DNA of 44,997 nt from NCBI GenBank assembly GCA_022511245.1, contig JAFLRV010000002.1, positions 1 to 44,997 of the forward strand. The letters are read 5' to 3'. Shown here one piece after another: positions 1 through 8,813 of this stretch. This DNA is from Coprobacter sp. (GTDB lineage: Bacteria; Bacteroidota; Bacteroidia; Bacteroidales; Coprobacteraceae). A program made the translations under genes and the position numbers. A model generated the notes under the pieces. The model did no database searches and was not told the origin of the DNA. It was given only the letters and a program-made list of their open reading frames with translations. How positions within the stretch are numbered: the first letter of the stretch is position 1; the number at the start of each line of letters is the position of its first letter.

Positions 1-79
1 GATGGTGGAATGGTAGACACGAAGGACTTAAAATCCTTTGGCTATTGCAGCTGTGCGGGTTCAAGTCCCGCTCCGGGTA
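1..79 (+). tRNA. tRNA-Leu (anticodon TAA), 5' end cut by window
   Basis: The D-arm, anticodon arm, variable arm and T-arm are all visible. The anticodon stem AAGGA/TCCTT encloses the loop CTTAAAA, giving anticodon TAA at 29-31, which reads the leucine codon UUA. A long variable arm, typical of class II tRNAs such as tRNA-Leu, lies between the anticodon and T arms. The T arm is GCGGG TTCAAGT CCCGC (55-71), followed by the acceptor strand TCCGGGT and discriminator A79. Only the last two bases of the 5' acceptor strand are in the window, so about five bases are missing. CCA is not encoded. Confidence 0.93.
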
Positions 80-83
80 CAGC

Positions 84-123
84 ATCGGAAATCTTCCCCG
101 AAGGTTTCCGATTTCTGTTTTTT
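84..123 (+). terminator. Rho-independent terminator of the tRNA-Leu gene
   Basis: A 12-bp stem (84-95 with 101-112, one T-G wobble) closes a 5-nt CCCCG loop. It is followed by a T-rich tail ending in six T. It lies 4 bp after the tRNA, so it should end the tRNA transcript. Confidence 0.8.
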
Positions 124-220
124 ATCCCGCCCCTTTTTCCGGCACCCTTTGGCCGGGAAGCAGACCGCCGGACGAAACGCACTTTTCGGAAAACGCACCT
201 TTCATACCCCCAAAATACAA

Positions 221-249
221 GAAAAGCGGAACCATCGGCTCCGCTTTTC
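221..249 (-). terminator. Terminator of the fimbrial operon
   Basis: A 10-bp perfect stem (GAAAAGCGGA with its complement) closes a 9-nt loop, 22 bp past the stop codon of the last fimbrial gene. On the minus strand it is followed by a T-rich stretch (TTTTCTTGTATTTT). It could also act weakly in the plus direction. Confidence 0.7.
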
Positions 250-270
250 TCATTTCAGACAAGGTCCGGT

Positions 271-2964
271 TCAGTCCGGAATAAATGTTATCTCATAGAT
301 TCGCAGACTGGCTTCGGTATAGACATACAAATCCGTGAGGTCGTTAATTTCACCCTGCGTATGCAAATCATAGGTTACATTCCGCTCCGTATTCGGTGTA
401 GTCACAGCTACTCTACTTACGATACCATATCCCGACTGATAGAGAACGAGGTTTCTCGGGTCGCTGTTGCCGGCCGCAGAGCAGGTTCTCACCCGCACGG
501 TACCCGGCCGGTTCACCGTAAAACTGAAACTTCTCGTCGAGGTGTTTCCGGAGCCGTTGGTCTGGATATAGGGATTGTCCGTAGTGCCGGCTGTCACCCC
601 CTTACTGTTGCCTCCACCCCTAACGGTAAGGCCGGCGAATGAGAAGGTTGAGTAAAATGTCGACCCACTTCCCATGCAGCTGAAGAAAAACGGCTGGGTA
701 CCGAAATTCCAGGAATCGAAAACCTCCAACGGATAAGAGAGCGTACGGGGGAAACTCGGTTTATAGACGTTGGGATCACCTACCGGAGTAATGTTTATCG
801 TATGATAGCCGGTTTTCATATCGCCCGGTATCGGATAGTTGTAATGAATGCTTGGGTTTTCCGCTTCGACCCTTATGGGTTCCCGGTCGTCGATCTGGAG
901 CATATAGTACTCAGCCGGACCTATGGGAGACCAGCAGATATAGGTAGCCGTTCCTTTGACACCCCAAAATGCAGTGGTGGGCGAACTGTGATATCCATAA
1001 TTGTGGTCGGGAACAGGATTTATGCCGGTTATCGGGAACTCCTGCCGCCCGTCTTCCGGTTTCTGTTCAAAACCGCCCGTCTGGCCGCCGCATATACAGC
1101 CATCACTGTCGCCCACAGGTGTATTGAAAGAAAAATAAACGCCTCTGCGGTAGTTGTCGAGTTGCGACAAATCTGAAGTCGCTACCTTATAGTCCCCGAT
1201 AGTAAACGTTATTTCCAGCATACCGTCTTCGTCTCCTGTGAACGTGCCATTGAGGAATTCTTCAACCGACATGTCTCCCGAAGACCCGACCGTAATAGTC
1301 ACCTCATCCAGGAACGGACACTCTTCCATCGGTTTCATTTCCGTTCTGACCGGTTCCCATGCCGGATACCCCGCTGGGGCACCGGCAGGCGCCTTCCAGT
1401 CGCCGTAATTAGTCTCTCCCTCCGGAGTCTTCTCCCAGAAACGGAATGTTAACGATTCTATTCCTTCTATAGGGAGAGAAATGGTATTATACCATTCCTC
1501 ATCGGGGCCATAGATTTTGGTTACCCACAAGTTGCCTGCCAATCCGTCGTTATGGGGTTCATTTTTGTCTCCCCATATCGTTGCGTTCACCTGCATGGAG
1601 ATTTCATCTATACCGGCAATGTTGATATTGTAGGTATACGATGTGTTCCGGTTGCGCTGGTAGTCGAAGCCGTTATTGCCGGCCGTTCCGTTGATATTGC
1701 AGGCACAGCCCTCATGAATCGTGTAAGTCACCGTACCCTGGAAAGTCATATCCATGCCCATCGTATTATAATCTCTCGCCACGATATCAGCCTCGATAAC
1801 CATATACGAAGCCTTGTTGTTGAAGGGGTTGGAGGCATCATTGCACAACGACTTGAAAACGTCGTTCTCCGAATCGCCCGTGTTGACATACTTCTCCTCT
1901 CTCACGAAATGAGATTTCTCGTCCATACCGTTGCCCGGATATGATCTCGAACGGCCCCAGTGCTTGTTCTCATACTCCTGATACGAGAACGAGAAACTGT
2001 TTTCGTCCGTTCGGGAGGCCGACCGGAAGCCGTATGACGTGTAACCGCCGTCTATCAGGTCGGCGCTGTTGGCCGTATGGGCATCGTAATCGCCCTTTTC
2101 CGTGCGTATGGAGCCGGCGTTATCGGTCGTGTGTTCAGCCAGATAGACCTCCGTCGGGTTATTCACCACCTTATACCGAATATCTTTGAGTTCAATATTT
2201 TCGGCGGCCGTCACATTCACGTTGATTTCAGCCAGCAGTCTCTTGAGCCGGATAGCGCCGTCGGTTAAGCCCAACGTCGAATTTCCGTTGTCTGCAAAGC
2301 GTATTTTCACGTTGTCCTGACTCATGCTCCCGTCGGCATTGACGGTCGCTTTCACTCCGCCGGTCTGGACGGTATAGAATCCCATCATCAGCGGACAACT
2401 TTCGTCTTTTCCCAAGTTCCGGTTGGCACTTGTCGCCGAAGTGGCATCTACCGAGATGCGGCAGAAATCCTCAAACGTTTTCGCCTCCCGCAACAGGACG
2501 CGCAGCGAGTCAGTCCCGGTCTCACCGACCTTTTTCGCCTGAATGTTTTCGTAGTTGATGACCCCCACGATATAGGCCTCAGGATGCTGTTCATAATACC
2601 AGATGGCAACCTCCTCAGGGATAAAAGGCACATCGTTTCTCATCGTATAGCGGTTACCGTCGCTCTTTCTGGGGTGCGTGTCGGATTCTGTTCCCAAAAG
2701 TTCGCCCGTATAGGTATCGTAAACACCAATCCAGTACGAATCCACTTTCACCTGTGCGTTATCGCTGAAATCTACGGAACGGGTGACCACCGCCGGATCC
2801 GACGGCCCGAAAGGCACCGACAGCTTGCCGTACACCTTTTCACCCAGTTCGATGCTGTCGTTTCCTATACCTAAATCATCGTTACAGCCTGTAGCCACCG
2901 CACCGGCCAGCAGACATAACCCTGCGCCGCCCAGCCATCGCCGTATTCTCTCTTTAATATTCAT
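271..2964 (-). CDS. DUF4906-like fimbrial accessory/tip lipoprotein (paralogue A)
   Basis: This 897-aa protein starts with a lipoprotein signal peptide ending in the lipobox VATGC. I place the start at 2964, the 16th codon of the track ORF, because MNIKERIRRWLGG begins a normal signal peptide and the upstream codons are charged. A central region has the signature of Bacteroidetes DUF4906/fimbrillin-like proteins (LKRLLAEINVNV, then YTIHEGCACN, then a FDYQRNRNTSYTYNINI block). The last 200 residues look like a separate beta-sandwich module (SWNF... GLTV.GG... YIQT... RNLVLY). It is the last gene of the operon and is clearly paralogous to the preceding 979-aa gene. By operon position it is probably an accessory or tip component of the fimbria, exported and lipidated. 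The precise role is inferred. Confidence 0.8.
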   Translation of the reverse strand: MNIKERIRRWLGGAGLCLLAGAVATGCNDDLGIGNDSIELGEKVYGKLSVPFGPSDPAVVTRSVDFSDNAQVKVDSYWIGVYDTYTGELLGTESDTHPRKSDGNRYTMRNDVPFIPEEVAIWYYEQHPEAYIVGVINYENIQAKKVGETGTDSLRVLLREAKTFEDFCRISVDATSATSANRNLGKDESCPLMMGFYTVQTGGVKATVNADGSMSQDNVKIRFADNGNSTLGLTDGAIRLKRLLAEINVNVTAAENIELKDIRYKVVNNPTEVYLAEHTTDNAGSIRTEKGDYDAHTANSADLIDGGYTSYGFRSASRTDENSFSFSYQEYENKHWGRSRSYPGNGMDEKSHFVREEKYVNTGDSENDVFKSLCNDASNPFNNKASYMVIEADIVARDYNTMGMDMTFQGTVTYTIHEGCACNINGTAGNNGFDYQRNRNTSYTYNINIAGIDEISMQVNATIWGDKNEPHNDGLAGNLWVTKIYGPDEEWYNTISLPIEGIESLTFRFWEKTPEGETNYGDWKAPAGAPAGYPAWEPVRTEMKPMEECPFLDEVTITVGSSGDMSVEEFLNGTFTGDEDGMLEITFTIGDYKVATSDLSQLDNYRRGVYFSFNTPVGDSDGCICGGQTGGFEQKPEDGRQEFPITGINPVPDHNYGYHSSPTTAFWGVKGTATYICWSPIGPAEYYMLQIDDREPIRVEAENPSIHYNYPIPGDMKTGYHTINITPVGDPNVYKPSFPRTLSYPLEVFDSWNFGTQPFFFSCMGSGSTFYSTFSFAGLTVRGGGNSKGVTAGTTDNPYIQTNGSGNTSTRSFSFTVNRPGTVRVRTCSAAGNSDPRNLVLYQSGYGIVSRVAVTTPNTERNVTYDLHTQGEINDLTDLYVYTEASLRIYEITFIPD

Positions 2965-2999
2965 TGCCGTATTGTTCTTTTTTCTTTTCTCTTTATTTC

Positions 3000-3072
3000 C
3001 GGACGGCAACCGTCCGACTCTCTTTTTTATTTGAAATTTCGGGGATGGCGCTATCGTGCGCCGTCCCCGAAA
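3000..3072 (-). promoter_or_regulatory. Two intercistronic stem-loops before the last fimbrial gene
   Basis: Between the two DUF4906-like genes lie a 15-bp stem with a 6-nt loop (3037-3051 with 3058-3072, one wobble pair) and a smaller 7-bp stem with a 3-nt loop (3000-3006 with 3010-3016). Neither is followed by a T run on the minus strand. They look like mRNA-processing or stability elements, or partial terminators within the operon, rather than true terminators. Confidence 0.6.
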
Positions 3073-3079
3073 CCGGTTC

Positions 3080-6019
3080 TTAATATACCGGTATAAATTC
3101 TATCCGCTGAATATAAATATTCTCTTCAGAACAGATGAGGAAGTCCGTTATATCATCCACCTCACCGGTGTACAATTCGGTATAATTGGCGAAGTTAGTA
3201 TAACTGCCGTCCACCGCTTGCGAGGCAACCTGAATATATTCCTTCGGATTCTGAGATACTTGGGTATTATAATAATAATAACTGAACTTCTCCTCATCGC
3301 CGTACATATATTTCGGTTTATACAGGAAAAGTCTCCGCGTGGAACCCGTTCCGCCGGTATGATAGGCATATACTCTGATATAGCCTTTCTTATTGACCGT
3401 CAGTTGGAAATATCCTCCTTTGTTAGCCTCTATCGTAGAGTACGGGAAGCCGGGCCGGCCCGTCTGGATATAGGAGTTGGAGCCGCTGAACTTACGGCCG
3501 CCCACCACCGTCAATCCGCCATAACCGAGCACCCGGTAAGCCCCGCTGTTTACCAACCCGTCACGGAAATAAGTGGCAATCGTTTCCGAAGAATTGGCCA
3601 TGCCTTCCGTAAAATTCCACGAGGCGTTGTCAAGGATGTGCAGGGCATGAGGCAGCGTACTGCTCTCACCGGGAATATACAGGTCCGGATTGCCGTCGGG
3701 CGTAAACACTACCGTATGATAACCCGCACTCAGCCGAGCCAGATTTTCCCCTTCGACAGGAACCAGATAAATGGCATCGTGGCCGTTGTAGATGCAATGC
3801 TCTGCATTGGTGGCATACAATGTCAGCTCCACATAGCTGTCGCTCGGGTCATAAATCTCTATTTTGAAGCGGTCCCGATAACCGAACCCATCGTCATAAA
3901 ATTTCAGATAAGCGCCCGTCGTTTTCGTGCCGCTCCAGAAGCACTGGTTTTCCGTATAACCGTACTGTTCGTAATAATTTTTCTGGAAATAAGGCGTGTA
4001 GTTATAGATATAATCGTTGTTGTATTTCGTATAGTAGCCGCTGATACTTGACAGATTGATATCATACTGCTGCTTATAGGAAGGCTTTATATCCAGATTG
4101 ACCACATTTCTGAGGTCGGCGGCCTCCTGTTCAAAAGCGATTAACCGGTCTCCCTGCCGGGTGCATCCGTCATAATCGGCAGCCCCCTTCAGGAACATAT
4201 AGAATCCGCGCCGGTTTTTCTCGGGCTGGCTTCTGTCTTCGGCCTCGTAGTTTTGGAAATAGATATAGAAGGTATAATAACCGGGATTCGTTCTGATTTT
4301 AGTGAGGAACTCCGAGAGTGTCATCGGGTTGCTGTCGTAATAGATTTCACTGAATCTGATTACATCGTCCAGCGCCGCATAAACCGACTCGTCGGTATCG
4401 AGTTTATCTCCGCCCTCGTAAATCCAGGGGAAACTATTCGGATTATCGCTGTTTCTTACCCATTCGCCGTAATTGATTTCGCTGCCGTCCAGTTTCTTTT
4501 CCCAATAGCGCCACATGAAGTTCCGGCACTCGTCATAAGTCAGCGTAAACGGAACGCTGGACGGATACTTGGCCTCTATGACTTGTACGCTGTTGTCCCA
4601 GAACTGGCCGGAAACGCCGTTGTTGTGCATAGAAGAGGTCGTCACATTGACCATCAGGTCATTCAGTCCGTTTATCGTTACATTATAAGTGTACCGTGTA
4701 TTCCGGATACGCTGAAAGTCATACAGGTTCCCGCTGGCCGAGCCGTCGGGCCGGCAGGCATAGCCTTCGTGGATGATATATCTTACCGTTCCCTGATATG
4801 AATGCTCCTCGTCAGAGGTGCTGACTTCGGCGCTCAGGATAAAATAAGAGGCGTTATTGTTGTAAGCGTGTTCTGCCGTAGGACACAGTGCTCTGAAAAC
4901 AGCCCCTTCCGGATTTTCCGGATTTTCCGGTTTGGAGAGCATTTCTTCCCGGTAGGCGTGCGGCCGGTTCGTATTTCCGTTGTAGCTCCGCCCCCAGTGC
5001 TTGTTCTCATAATACTGGTAAGAGAACGAATAGACATTGTTCTCGCTGTCGTAACCGGCACGGCTGAATCCCGTTGAAGTATAGCCGTCGTCCAAAAAAT
5101 CGGCGCTGTTGGGTGTCTCCGCCAGATAATCGGACTTCGAAGTACGGGTTCCCAGCGTCATCAATGTAGTATGTTCTTCGAGAAAAACCTCCTTCGGGTT
5201 GTTTACCACCCGATAAGATACATTATTCAAAGTGACGCCCTCTCCCGGAAATATATTCACGTTGATTTCGGCCATCAACCGCTGCAGCCTGACGGCACCT
5301 TCAGGCAATGACATGGCAGCGTAGTTTCCGTCCGTCGATGTCAGCCGGATTTTTATGTCGTCCTGGCTGACGCTTCCATCCGGGCTTACCGTCGTGTGGA
5401 GAGCCGTCCGTGACAACGTATAATAACCCATCATCAAAGGCTTCGGACTTAACCCGTTGCTCTCTTTCGGATTAGCCTTATCGGCTGAGGCCGTATTGAT
5501 TGAAATATCGTGCAAATCCGAAAAGTTTTCAGCTTCTTTCAGCAGGGTCTCCAGCAACTGCTCCTCTCCGCCCTGTTTTCGGGCCGTTATATCCTTGTAG
5601 TTTATCACACCTACGATATATACCTCCGGATGCGAATCATAGTAGTATATAGGTATTTCTTCGGCCACGAAAGGAGTCGTGCTCTTAACGGTATACCGTG
5701 TACCATCAGTCTTTCTCGGTACAGTATCACGGCAACCCACAAGCTCTCCGGTATAGGTGTCGTAAATACCTATCCAGTAGCTGTCGATTTTTATTTCGGC
5801 CTCGTCGCTGAAATCGACCGACCGCGAACGGGCTTCAGTCACCGGATTTCCCAGCGGCACAGACAAAGTGCCGTAAACCCGTTTGCCCAGTTTGACGCCG
5901 TCCGGTTCTATGTCCGGATCGTCCGAACAGCCGGTCAGCACTCCCGCCGGCAACAACAGCAGGAATAGGGCCGCCAATAGCCGGCTGAACTGCAATATGA
6001 TATTATTTTTCATCTTCAT
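3080..6019 (-). CDS. DUF4906-like fimbrial accessory/tip lipoprotein (paralogue B)
   Basis: This 979-aa lipoprotein has lipobox VLTGC. I chose the start at 6019 because a purine-rich GAAGAGA lies just upstream and the signal peptide (MKMKNNIILQFSRLLAALFL) is complete from there; 6013 is an alternative. It shares its whole architecture with the downstream paralogue: SVDFSD..(I/V)K(I/V)DSYWIG(I/V)YDTYTGEL near the N terminus, LMAEINVNI, YIIHEGYACR, FQRIRNTRYTYNVTI, and a C-terminal module starting SWNF and ending in IEFIPVY. Many Tyr/Asn-rich stretches suit a beta-rich surface protein. It is part of the fimbrial operon. The tandem paralogues probably arose by gene duplication and diverged. An adhesive tip role is inferred, not shown. 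Confidence 0.8.
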   Translation of the reverse strand: MKMKNNIILQFSRLLAALFLLLLPAGVLTGCSDDPDIEPDGVKLGKRVYGTLSVPLGNPVTEARSRSVDFSDEAEIKIDSYWIGIYDTYTGELVGCRDTVPRKTDGTRYTVKSTTPFVAEEIPIYYYDSHPEVYIVGVINYKDITARKQGGEEQLLETLLKEAENFSDLHDISINTASADKANPKESNGLSPKPLMMGYYTLSRTALHTTVSPDGSVSQDDIKIRLTSTDGNYAAMSLPEGAVRLQRLMAEINVNIFPGEGVTLNNVSYRVVNNPKEVFLEEHTTLMTLGTRTSKSDYLAETPNSADFLDDGYTSTGFSRAGYDSENNVYSFSYQYYENKHWGRSYNGNTNRPHAYREEMLSKPENPENPEGAVFRALCPTAEHAYNNNASYFILSAEVSTSDEEHSYQGTVRYIIHEGYACRPDGSASGNLYDFQRIRNTRYTYNVTINGLNDLMVNVTTSSMHNNGVSGQFWDNSVQVIEAKYPSSVPFTLTYDECRNFMWRYWEKKLDGSEINYGEWVRNSDNPNSFPWIYEGGDKLDTDESVYAALDDVIRFSEIYYDSNPMTLSEFLTKIRTNPGYYTFYIYFQNYEAEDRSQPEKNRRGFYMFLKGAADYDGCTRQGDRLIAFEQEAADLRNVVNLDIKPSYKQQYDINLSSISGYYTKYNNDYIYNYTPYFQKNYYEQYGYTENQCFWSGTKTTGAYLKFYDDGFGYRDRFKIEIYDPSDSYVELTLYATNAEHCIYNGHDAIYLVPVEGENLARLSAGYHTVVFTPDGNPDLYIPGESSTLPHALHILDNASWNFTEGMANSSETIATYFRDGLVNSGAYRVLGYGGLTVVGGRKFSGSNSYIQTGRPGFPYSTIEANKGGYFQLTVNKKGYIRVYAYHTGGTGSTRRLFLYKPKYMYGDEEKFSYYYYNTQVSQNPKEYIQVASQAVDGSYTNFANYTELYTGEVDDITDFLICSEENIYIQRIEFIPVY

Positions 6020-6052
6020 AAAATCTCTTCCCCGCATTTTTTATCGGGTTTG

Positions 6053-6084
6053 TGCAGGGACGCTTCGTTAAAAACGTCCCTGCA
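6053..6084 (-). promoter_or_regulatory. Intercistronic stem-loop before paralogue B
   Basis: A perfect 10-bp inverted repeat (TGCAGGGACG with its complement) closes a 12-nt loop in the 78-bp gap between two fimbrial genes, the widest but one in the operon. No T run follows on the minus strand, so it is more likely a stability or processing element or weak attenuator than a terminator. Confidence 0.6.
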
Positions 6085-6097
6085 AGTCTTGTCTGAA

Positions 6098-8788
6098 TTA
6101 GTTAAATTCCCAGTTTACCGTACGCTGGTCAGGTGCATTCACCTGGAAATCGATATTTCCCCGATTGTTGAAGCTGCCGTTGACGGTAAAGATATACTCG
6201 TGGTTACGCATAATGGGCCAATGCTGCTTCACGATGTCGAGGTCATACTCATATTTGTCCCAGCTCTCGCGGCCCGTAAAGTCGAAACTGCCCAAGTTGG
6301 CCCGGCCTCCTTCGGTGAAATAGAGGCGGTAGGCGGCGTTGTCGTCGAAGTTGTCTACCATATTGTCTTCGGCATTGTCCTTTTCAGGCCGACCGCCGTT
6401 GAAACGGAGCTCGACGTGAATTATCTTCGGTCGGTCGGAAATGTCGCCGGGATTATCGGCATCGGTGATGTTCTTTTCGGGAATATACATGATGTAGTGC
6501 CAGTAATCCTGGTCCTCTACTTCGGTGAAGCGGGCATAGTCGGAGCGGGAGATTCTCGTGTGCAGGATGCGGGGATACTCCGGTACGGTCTGTCCCGTAT
6601 GGGCGCGGGTCTGCCCTACCTGGTAGGTATCGAAATAGTCTACGTAAGCGGTACCCCGATTCCAGTCCCAGCCCCATTGCCGTTCCCAGATGCCGAAAGG
6701 CCATGCGGTGGTCTTGCGGTACTCGTTGAGTTTCTGCATATCGCTGTCGCCCTTGTTGCCGTCGGTGCCGATATAGACCGGACCGTACTGCATGATGTTG
6801 TCGATTTCGCCCTTGATACCCGGCGTGTTCTCGATGATGTGCTGTTCGTTCAGGTTACCTGCGGCGATGTAGTTCTGCAACCGTTTGACATCGGACATGC
6901 TCGACGGATTGAAGCCGTTCCAGATGATGTCGGTCGGGGTGAAGAAATCGACCGGAGTGATGCGGGCCGAACGGTTCATCGAACGCAGGAACACATGGGC
7001 CGGTTTCTTCGGGAAGGCCGATTTCAGCAGTTTCACCTCTACTCTCGACAGCGAGCGCAACAGCGAAACATTGCGGTAGCTGTACCCCTGTTTCTGGGCA
7101 TTGTTGAACTGCGACAGGTTGAACAGCAGTCCCGGCTCCCAGTATTCGCCTATCGGGTCGAAGTCCTGGATACCGTACATCGGTATGGGATAGTCCTTCG
7201 TCGGCAGGATGCCCCGGCGGTCTACATCGTAGAGGTGACGCGACTCGATATACTCGATACTGTAAATATCGATACACGGGAGACCCAATTTATCGTTCTC
7301 ATCCCTCTGGGCATCGGGGTCTTTTACCATATACAGATAAATGGGTTTCGGTTCGAAAGGTACATCGGCAATTTCTCCCGTAGAAAAAGTATTCGTGGTC
7401 GGGTCTATCTCAAATCGACATTTTTGGTTATCCTTCTGATAACCGGACGCATCATTTTCGGGCGTATTGTTTTGACCGACATGGGCATAAAGTTTCGCTC
7501 CGTGATGCGATTTGAATTTGATTCTTACATATCCGTCGGCATGGGCTGTAAAGCGGATAAAAGGATGATGTTCCAAATCATCGCTCTCACTCAAATTCAG
7601 TGGCATACCATTGTCATTATCTGCCATACTGATATTTTCAAACGAAAGCGATACAGCCGAAAACTTCATTTTTTCATCGGCATTGACATCGGGGTCGGGT
7701 TCGGCTGTCCGGGCCTCAGTATCCCAATAATTCAACCCTACGTACTGCGAAAGATACAAGTCATCATAACCCTTCATGCGATAAGTGTGGGAATGATTGT
7801 AACCGAAATCCTCACCATATTCATCTTTCATCATCTCCACTCTGGCCTCCTGATTCAGCCTGATCCATTCCTTCTTCTGATCATCACCTGCTTCCACTCC
7901 GAAATCCTGTTTTCCTGTGCCGTCATACGTCCCGTTAAAATACCACACCTGCCATAACTTTCTGTATTTTACATCGAAATGGTTTATTGCGTTACTTGGT
8001 CTTTTCGATTCCGGATTATTATAGGTGTTTTCTGTCACATTATAATTGTAACGGATGTCCTGCTCTGCTTCGGCGATGTTGCGGTGGTAGTTGCTTACCC
8101 ATTCGGTGTAAGGACCCATGTGGGGGCCGGTCTCGGTACGGTACACCAGGTGGTCGTATCCCCGAACGGCCAGGTTCTCGTAAACGTTGTCGAGCTGGGC
8201 GTGCGAAAGCAGCGAGATGTGGTCGCCCAGCAGTTTGCCAGACTCGTCTACCGTCAGGTTTCCATCGGCATCGACAGGTTCATGGAATTCGAAAGCGTCC
8301 CAATTGCCTCCGGTATTGACGTCGGCATCGTATGTCCAGTTGGCCAGTACGGCAATCTTGAACGGATTCTCCTCGATATAGTGGATAAGGTTCTTGTTAA
8401 TCGTTTTTACCGGAATCTTGATAAACCACTGGTTGTCGTTCCCATTGGCACTCTGACCGATAGGGATGGCCGTAGGTTTCGGAATCTGGAACAGGAAAGT
8501 CCCGTCGAGGTTAAAAAAGAGGATATACAGGTTCTCCGTGTTCACATATTCTTCGATGTCTTTCAGCCCGTTGACACCTATATCGCCCAATGCGGCACGG
8601 GTGGAGCCACCCGACAACTGGTTCAGGGAGAGGGTTATCCCCATAGCGTATTCATCTTCTGCTATCGCATAGATGCTGTCGTCTCCCATTCCCGGTTCGC
8701 CTATGTTGTCGTCGACGCAGCCGGCGAACGAGCTGCCCAGCAGCAGGCCGCCCAGCAGCATCGATATGTATTTCATTGATTTTTTCAT
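6098..8788 (-). CDS. Fimbrillin-like surface lipoprotein
   Basis: This 896-aa protein carries a lipoprotein signal peptide with lipobox SFAGC. The start at 8788 is supported by AAAGGA about 11 nt upstream. An N-terminal segment (LYILFFNLDGTFLFQI) and a C-terminal segment (MRNHEYIFTVNGSF) resemble the paired beta-strand signatures of fimbrillin-superfamily subunits. The middle (RVEVKLLKSAFPKKPAHVFLRSMN) also fits. It sits directly after the mfa2-like anchor gene, where Porphyromonas mfa and fim clusters encode accessory or tip subunits (mfa3-5, fimC-E). I infer an accessory subunit. The length is much greater than a typical 300-450-aa stalk fimbrillin. Confidence 0.72.
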   Translation of the reverse strand: MKKSMKYISMLLGGLLLGSSFAGCVDDNIGEPGMGDDSIYAIAEDEYAMGITLSLNQLSGGSTRAALGDIGVNGLKDIEEYVNTENLYILFFNLDGTFLFQIPKPTAIPIGQSANGNDNQWFIKIPVKTINKNLIHYIEENPFKIAVLANWTYDADVNTGGNWDAFEFHEPVDADGNLTVDESGKLLGDHISLLSHAQLDNVYENLAVRGYDHLVYRTETGPHMGPYTEWVSNYHRNIAEAEQDIRYNYNVTENTYNNPESKRPSNAINHFDVKYRKLWQVWYFNGTYDGTGKQDFGVEAGDDQKKEWIRLNQEARVEMMKDEYGEDFGYNHSHTYRMKGYDDLYLSQYVGLNYWDTEARTAEPDPDVNADEKMKFSAVSLSFENISMADNDNGMPLNLSESDDLEHHPFIRFTAHADGYVRIKFKSHHGAKLYAHVGQNNTPENDASGYQKDNQKCRFEIDPTTNTFSTGEIADVPFEPKPIYLYMVKDPDAQRDENDKLGLPCIDIYSIEYIESRHLYDVDRRGILPTKDYPIPMYGIQDFDPIGEYWEPGLLFNLSQFNNAQKQGYSYRNVSLLRSLSRVEVKLLKSAFPKKPAHVFLRSMNRSARITPVDFFTPTDIIWNGFNPSSMSDVKRLQNYIAAGNLNEQHIIENTPGIKGEIDNIMQYGPVYIGTDGNKGDSDMQKLNEYRKTTAWPFGIWERQWGWDWNRGTAYVDYFDTYQVGQTRAHTGQTVPEYPRILHTRISRSDYARFTEVEDQDYWHYIMYIPEKNITDADNPGDISDRPKIIHVELRFNGGRPEKDNAEDNMVDNFDDNAAYRLYFTEGGRANLGSFDFTGRESWDKYEYDLDIVKQHWPIMRNHEYIFTVNGSFNNRGNIDFQVNAPDQRTVNWEFN

Positions 8789-8813
8789 CGGATAATTCCT
8801 TTCAGATTTTAAA

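Noticed and set aside
1-123. tRNA-Leu as an integration site
   Set aside because: I saw no repeat of the tRNA 3' end elsewhere in the window and no integrase nearby.
6050-7957. 635-aa plus-strand ORF over the fimbrillin-like gene
   Set aside because: The minus strand encodes a lipoprotein with a proper signal peptide and operon context; the plus frame is a shadow.
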